Position numbers and translations under genes: made by a program. Positions 59,216 through 64,000 of a DNA stretch of 64,000 nucleotides are shown one piece after another. Every line of letters starts with the position of its first letter. The stretch's first letter is position 1. Below the pieces are notes generated by a model. The model had not been told where the DNA came from, did no database searches, and was given only the letters and a program-made list of their open reading frames with translations. The stretch spans positions 47,639,041 to 47,703,040 of the forward strand of contig OY747714.1 in NCBI GenBank assembly GCA_963556495.2, in the 5' to 3' direction. The stretch comes from Valencia hispanica (Eukaryota; Chordata; Actinopteri; Cyprinodontiformes; Valenciidae).

Positions 59216-60905
59216 AATTGGAAAGAAGATTGAGCCAAAGTCTCCACAACGATGTGAGACAATAACAAAGTCAGACGGGAGATAATTACTGCTGCTGAAT
59301 GACAGTTAATAAGATTTAGGGTATTTTAGCAGGCAGGCTGATTTACGGACCACAGGGGGCGCTGTTGTTGGTTGGTAAAATAATCTCACCTCTGAGGTTT
59401 ATTTTTGATAAATCAGCAAAACCACCAACTTGGGCCAACCTGTAGGTTTTACATCCACAGATCATCACTGAAGATTGACTTAATAACTAGGAACTCTGTC
59501 TTGTGGTTTGTGTTTCTTAATAGAGGGGGACCAGTTAGTTAACAACACAGTGGACTCAACCACACTTTCTGATTATTGTTTTTATTTATTTATTTGGAAA
59601 TAGATGAAATTATGAGTCCAATAAGTGGGAGCAGAAAACTGTGTTTTATTCATCTTTAAAAAGTGTCCTCCTCCACACTACCATGACCAGCTTTGTTTAA
59701 TTACAGCATGAATAACACAAGGGGGCGCCATCTCCCAATGACTGAACAGGCAGCTCTTCTCTTCTTTCATGCCTCCTGGTGCCACCATGAGCAGAAACCA
59801 TCTTCAGCTACACACACACACACACACACAAAAAAACAACACTCCTGATGTGTTTTAATACATGAAATATACAATATTATACTTATTTTTGCCTTTTAGT
59901 CATAGTATAAGTGATTATAGTGGGGTTTTTATGGCAAAAAGGACAATTTCTGTTACTATAAGAGTAAACATCAAATATGAAATGACCCAGATGGATTCTG
60001 TGGAGGAATCTTCTCCCATTTACCAGCACCAGGTGGCGCTCTAACACGCTCAGGAGCTGCACTTCACCTCGTTGATGTACCTGAACTATCCATCAGGCCC
60101 CTGCCACCCCCCAGTCGTTTTCCAGTTCATGTTTCCCCTGATCCAAACAACAAATTGAGACCGATAACGTTACATACTGACATTATTTCAATCAATCACA
60201 TTTTATTTGTAGAGTTTTTTTCATGATAAAATCTGCACAGTATTTCACACGCTGACATGAACCACAGGAGGACAATTGTTGGGTTTCCCTTCATGCACGT
60301 ACGGGCCTTATAGTGGTGGTGATGTGACGTTGGTGCAAAATCTGCAGAAATGTCCCCAGATAATCTGATGTGGCGCCCCCTACAGACAGCAATTCAATTA
60401 AAATATTTGACAGTTTCCTGAAAATGAGGGATTTCACCGTGAGCTTTTCTGATAAGGAAAGTTCTAAATAAAGAATGAACCCTGGAGGATCAACGTGCTC
60501 AAACTTTTCTCTCAGCTCTTGGACCAAAGCTGGCGGTGTTTATGTTTTATTTATTTATTACATGTGACACCGGGAAGGTCAGTAAACGTTACCTGTAAAG
60601 ATAGAAGATTGGTCTAGAAAGCTTTGAGGGGGAGAAGTCAGATTAGAAAATATCTCATCGCTAAAAATAAAACCTGCCTCTTCCAGAGAACGTCAGCGTA
60701 TCAGAAGAAAGGAAGTGAGTTGGAGGGGAATTTTTTTTTGATGGTTGTTGCCACATAGTTGATGCGTCAATTCCAATATTTAAATCCAGACGGCTGAACT
60801 CTTGAACCTTCCACCTAATCTTTAATCTGGAGTTTCCTAGAAATCTCGTGTAGAGCAGGAAGTCCTTTCTAAATAAAAGTCCAACTCTCAGAGGGAGCTC
60901 ATCCT
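59216..60905. other. No recognised gene
   Basis: Short ORFs only. An L2-like tail fragment (TTTTATTTGTAGAG) near 60200 is possible. Nothing else supported. Confidence 0.4.
59808..59830. repeat. (AC)n microsatellite
   Basis: About eleven AC units followed by poly-A. Confidence 0.9.
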
Positions 60906-60907
60906 TG

Positions 60908-61238
60908 TGGTGCGTTCCAGTTACCTCGGAATCCAGAGCTGGGTTTGACCTCACACCCGATAGTCGGATTACTGTCGGATAAATCAGGTTTCCAATATGG
61001 CGACGCCCGGTTAGCCATTGTTGGTAGTGCCTCTTATAAACATAATTTTAAGCTACTTTCTGCATGCCAACGCCACTTTTATTTTGGATTCGGCCATTTT
61101 GAACGTCAAAGTCGGAACAAGATCACCTCTCCAACTTTTCAGAGTGGGATGTCCGACTTCTTGGGGGCGTTCCACTTGATTTTTCCCACTCGGAAGTCTG
61201 AATTCCCAAATTCCGACTACAAGTGGAATGCACCACTA
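60908..61238. mobile_element. MITE with TGGTGCGTTCCA ends
   Basis: The left TGGTGCGTTCCAGTTACCTC and the reverse of the right end, TGGTGCATTCCACTTGTAG, are inverted repeats. Related to the element at 18871-19233. Confidence 0.75.
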
Positions 61239-62530
61239 GTTCTAGATTCAAATCCCTGTAGTTTTCCACACTGTGTTGTCTATTAAAGTGTCTGAATGCA
61301 AATATGCAAGACTGACTGATGGGAATCAAGATGGAGAATGTATAAATGATAAGGATTAAAGAACAAGGCGACGATTGGTTGTATTTATTTATTAATCTTA
61401 GATAATATACAGAAAAGGGTTTGAACTCAGAGAGTAAAAAAAGTCTTTTTTAGCTCATTTTTTTTATCTGCCGTTTCAGTGGCAGCAACAAGGAGTCAAA
61501 AATAATTAAAAATATTACAAAATTACCTCAGAAATCTCATTAACATTAACATGAAATAAATACATACAATGCAAATTTACATTAACAATGCATTCATTTC
61601 ACCCATGATTGTATCTAGCTCCATTATGCTGAACAGATTCCCTGTTACAGCTGAATAAAAGCAGGCCCACAGCATGATGCTGCCAACTATCTACATCCTA
61701 AAAATACAGACGGAAAACATGAACCTGAAAGCGACATTACAGAACATTATTAACAAGGCAGGAACTGTTAGATTAACTTAGATTTTCAAAATAAAATAAA
61801 ACACACCCAGACCCAGGTATGAATGTGGTCTGGATTTCCCAGCAATAAATAATCATTTAGGTTTCAATAGAATCTGTGCTCAGACGATTTCATGTTTCTG
61901 CTTGTTTACCTACAACAGAGCCGACTAGCGACCACTGCTCCATCTGTCCCCTCTGAAGGCAACAGATACAGAAGAGAGGAGCAATGAGGAACCTGTAACA
62001 CGTTACTTTTTCTGGTTCCATTATAATAGAGGCACCATTCCTGAGCCCAAAGCAGACGTTTTCCTACGATAAGGCCTCGTTAGATGTTTGGGTTTAACCC
62101 CGCCCCCCCAGTGAGAGTCCAACTGGGGGTGGAAACACTCTCCAGGACTGGTTGAAGGAAGCAGCAGGACATCAGTGGTCGACTCTGGGCCTGCTCACTG
62201 AGGAGTAGAGCACATCTGGGGATGGTTCACTCTCTGGAAGCACAAAAACACACCAGCACTCTGTTAGAGTTGGCCCTGAGACACATAAAATCCTCATCAT
62301 TAGGAAGGAAATAAGTGCTGAGGAGGAATGAGTTTCATGTTAAACAAAATTAATTCTTTATCCATTTATTTTCCCATCTACATATATGAGGAAGAATCCT
62401 GCTGTGATCATTTAAACTTCCTACTGATGTTGACCGTAAGCAGAAATCATCTTAAGCCTCATTTGTAGACCCGAGTAACTGCTGGAGATATGCACCAGCC
62501 TCCTGCAACACTGCAGGATTAGTGGGTATA
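61239..62530. other. No recognised gene
   Basis: AT-rich, then mixed sequence with no long frame or splice-linked exon on either strand. Confidence 0.45.
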
Positions 62531-63514
62531 TGTAGATGATGGACGGATGGATAGATGGATGGATGGGTGGGTGAATGGATGAATGGGTGGGTGGATGGAT
62601 GGATGGATTGATGGATGGATGGATCGATGGATGGCTGGATGGGATGGATGGGTGGGTGGATGGATGGATGGATGGGTGGATGGATGGGTGGATGGATGGA
62701 TGGATGGATGGATTGATGGATGGATGGATGGATGGATGGCTGGATGGGTGAATGGATGGATGGATGGATGGATGGATGGATGGATGGATGGATGGATGGA
62801 TGGGTGGATGGATGGATGGATGGATGGATGGATGGATGGATTGATGGATGGATGGATGGATGGATGGATTGATGGATGGCTGGATGGATTGATGGATGGA
62901 TGGATGGATGGATGGATCGATGGATGGCTGGATTGGTGGATGGATGAATGGATGGATTGATTGGATAGATGGATAGATGGATGGATGGATCAATGGGTGG
63001 ATGGATGGATGGATGGATGGGATGGATGGATGGATGGGATGGATGGATGGATGGATGGATGGCTGGATGGATGGATGGATCAATGGATGGCTGGATGGGT
63101 GGATGGATGGGTGGATGGATGGATGGATGATGGATTGGATGGATGTATGAATGGATGAATTGATGGAAGGATGCCTGGATGGATGGACGGACAGACGGGT
63201 GGACGGACGGGTGGATGGACGGACGGACGGATGGATGGATGGACGGGTGGGTGGATGGGTGGACGGATGGGTGGATGGACGGATGGATGGATGGACGGAT
63301 GGGTGGATGGCTGGATGGGTGGATGGCTGGATGGGTGGACGGATGGGTGGATGGGTGGACGGATGGGTGGACGGACGGACGGATGGACGGACGGATGGGT
63401 GGATGGACGGATGGGTGGATGGATGGATGGATGGATGGATGGGTGGATGGATGGATGGACGGATGGACGGATGGATGGATGGATTGATGGACGGATGGAT
63501 GGACGGATGGGTGG

Positions 63515-63550
<36 letters not shown>

Positions 63551-64000
63551 ATGGGTGGATGGATGGATGGACGGACGGATGGATGGATGGATTGATGGAC
63601 GGATGGATGGATGGATGGGTGGATGGATGGATGGAAGGATGGATGGATGGACGGACGAGTGGATGGATGGACGGATGGACGGACGGATGGACGGACGGAT
63701 GGATGGACGGATGGATGGGTGGATGGATGGAAGGATGGATGGACGGACGGATGGATGAATGGGTGGATGGATGGACAGATGGGTGGATGGACGGATGGAC
63801 AGATGGATGGACAGATGGATGATGGATTGGATGGATGGATGGATGGATGGATGAATGGATGGATGGACAGACGGACGGGTGGATGGACGGACAGATGGAT
63901 GGGTGGATGGACAGATGGACGGATGGACGGGTGGATGGATGGATGGGTGGACGGATGGATGGATGGATGGACGGGTGGGTGGGTGGATGGATGGATGGGT
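62531..64000. repeat. Degenerate GGAT tetranucleotide satellite, about 1.47 kb, continuing past the right edge
   Basis: Continuous 4-bp array GGAT with variants GGAC, GGGT, GGCT and GGAA. The left part (to about 63170) is mostly GGAT with GGCT and GATT; the right part is enriched in GGAC and GGGT. A higher-order period of 108 bp is visible around 63428-63630. Long frames on both strands are low-complexity artefacts of a stop-free unit. Confidence 0.97.

Noticed and set aside
62421..63822. Long open frames of up to about 220 codons on both strands (MDGW and IHPS repeats)
   Set aside because: A GGAT tetranucleotide unit has no stop in any frame, so long frames are automatic. Composition is pure satellite.

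Overview
The window reads as a teleost fish genome. It holds spliced immunoglobulin-superfamily (IgSF) receptor genes with canonical GT-AG phase-1 introns, set in a dense background of fish-type transposons: L2/Rex-like, I/Nimb-like and L1-Tx1-like LINEs, Tc1-mariner, hAT, and many palindromic MITE-type elements. There are no operons, ribosome binding sites or CRISPR arrays. I do not assign a species.

Two receptor families alternate. (1) Fc-receptor-like / leukocyte immune-type receptor-like (FcRL/LITR-like) genes on the minus strand. Each has a signal peptide split over two small exons (the second exactly 36 nt in all three genes), two Ig domains, a transmembrane exon and a short tail. Gene C (1-5956) runs off the left edge. 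Genes D (38693-43812) and E (52353-57475) have complete sets of intact exons (279 residues each by my splice model). (2) Small V-set receptors on the plus strand: leader exon, one V-type Ig exon, one transmembrane exon. Gene A (9635-17282) has a short basic tail. Gene B (25408-33821) stops directly after the membrane segment. B' (46064-47458) is a copy of B's last two exons without a leader exon.

Layout: 1-6 kb, gene C with a decayed LINE in its long first intron; 6-9.6 kb, LINE remnants and a GC-rich minisatellite; 9.6-17.3 kb, V-set gene A with a Tc1 element and MITEs in its introns; 17.3-25.4 kb, repeats only, including a long (TA)n tract and a Tc1-like transposase with an internal 60-bp minisatellite; 25.4-33.8 kb, V-set gene B with a seven-copy 54-bp minisatellite and an L1-Tx1 remnant in intron 1; 34-44 kb, FcRL gene D; 45-57.8 kb, a tandem copy of 31.5-44.1 kb carrying B' and E; 57.8-62.5 kb, no recognised gene; 62.5-64 kb, a degenerate GGAT satellite running off the right edge.

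The main structural event is a recent tandem duplication of about 12.65 kb (31471-44127 and 45108-57751). A 5'-truncated, reverse-oriented L2-like LINE of 980 bp lies exactly at the junction. By eye the copies differ by a few substitutions and small indels per kb. The D/E coding differences are almost all amino-acid replacing and concentrate in the first Ig domain. The V-set exon of A and B also differs only by replacements, most of them in one six-codon stretch. The locus looks like a young, birth-and-death immune receptor cluster. No expression, ligand or signalling partner can be read from the sequence.
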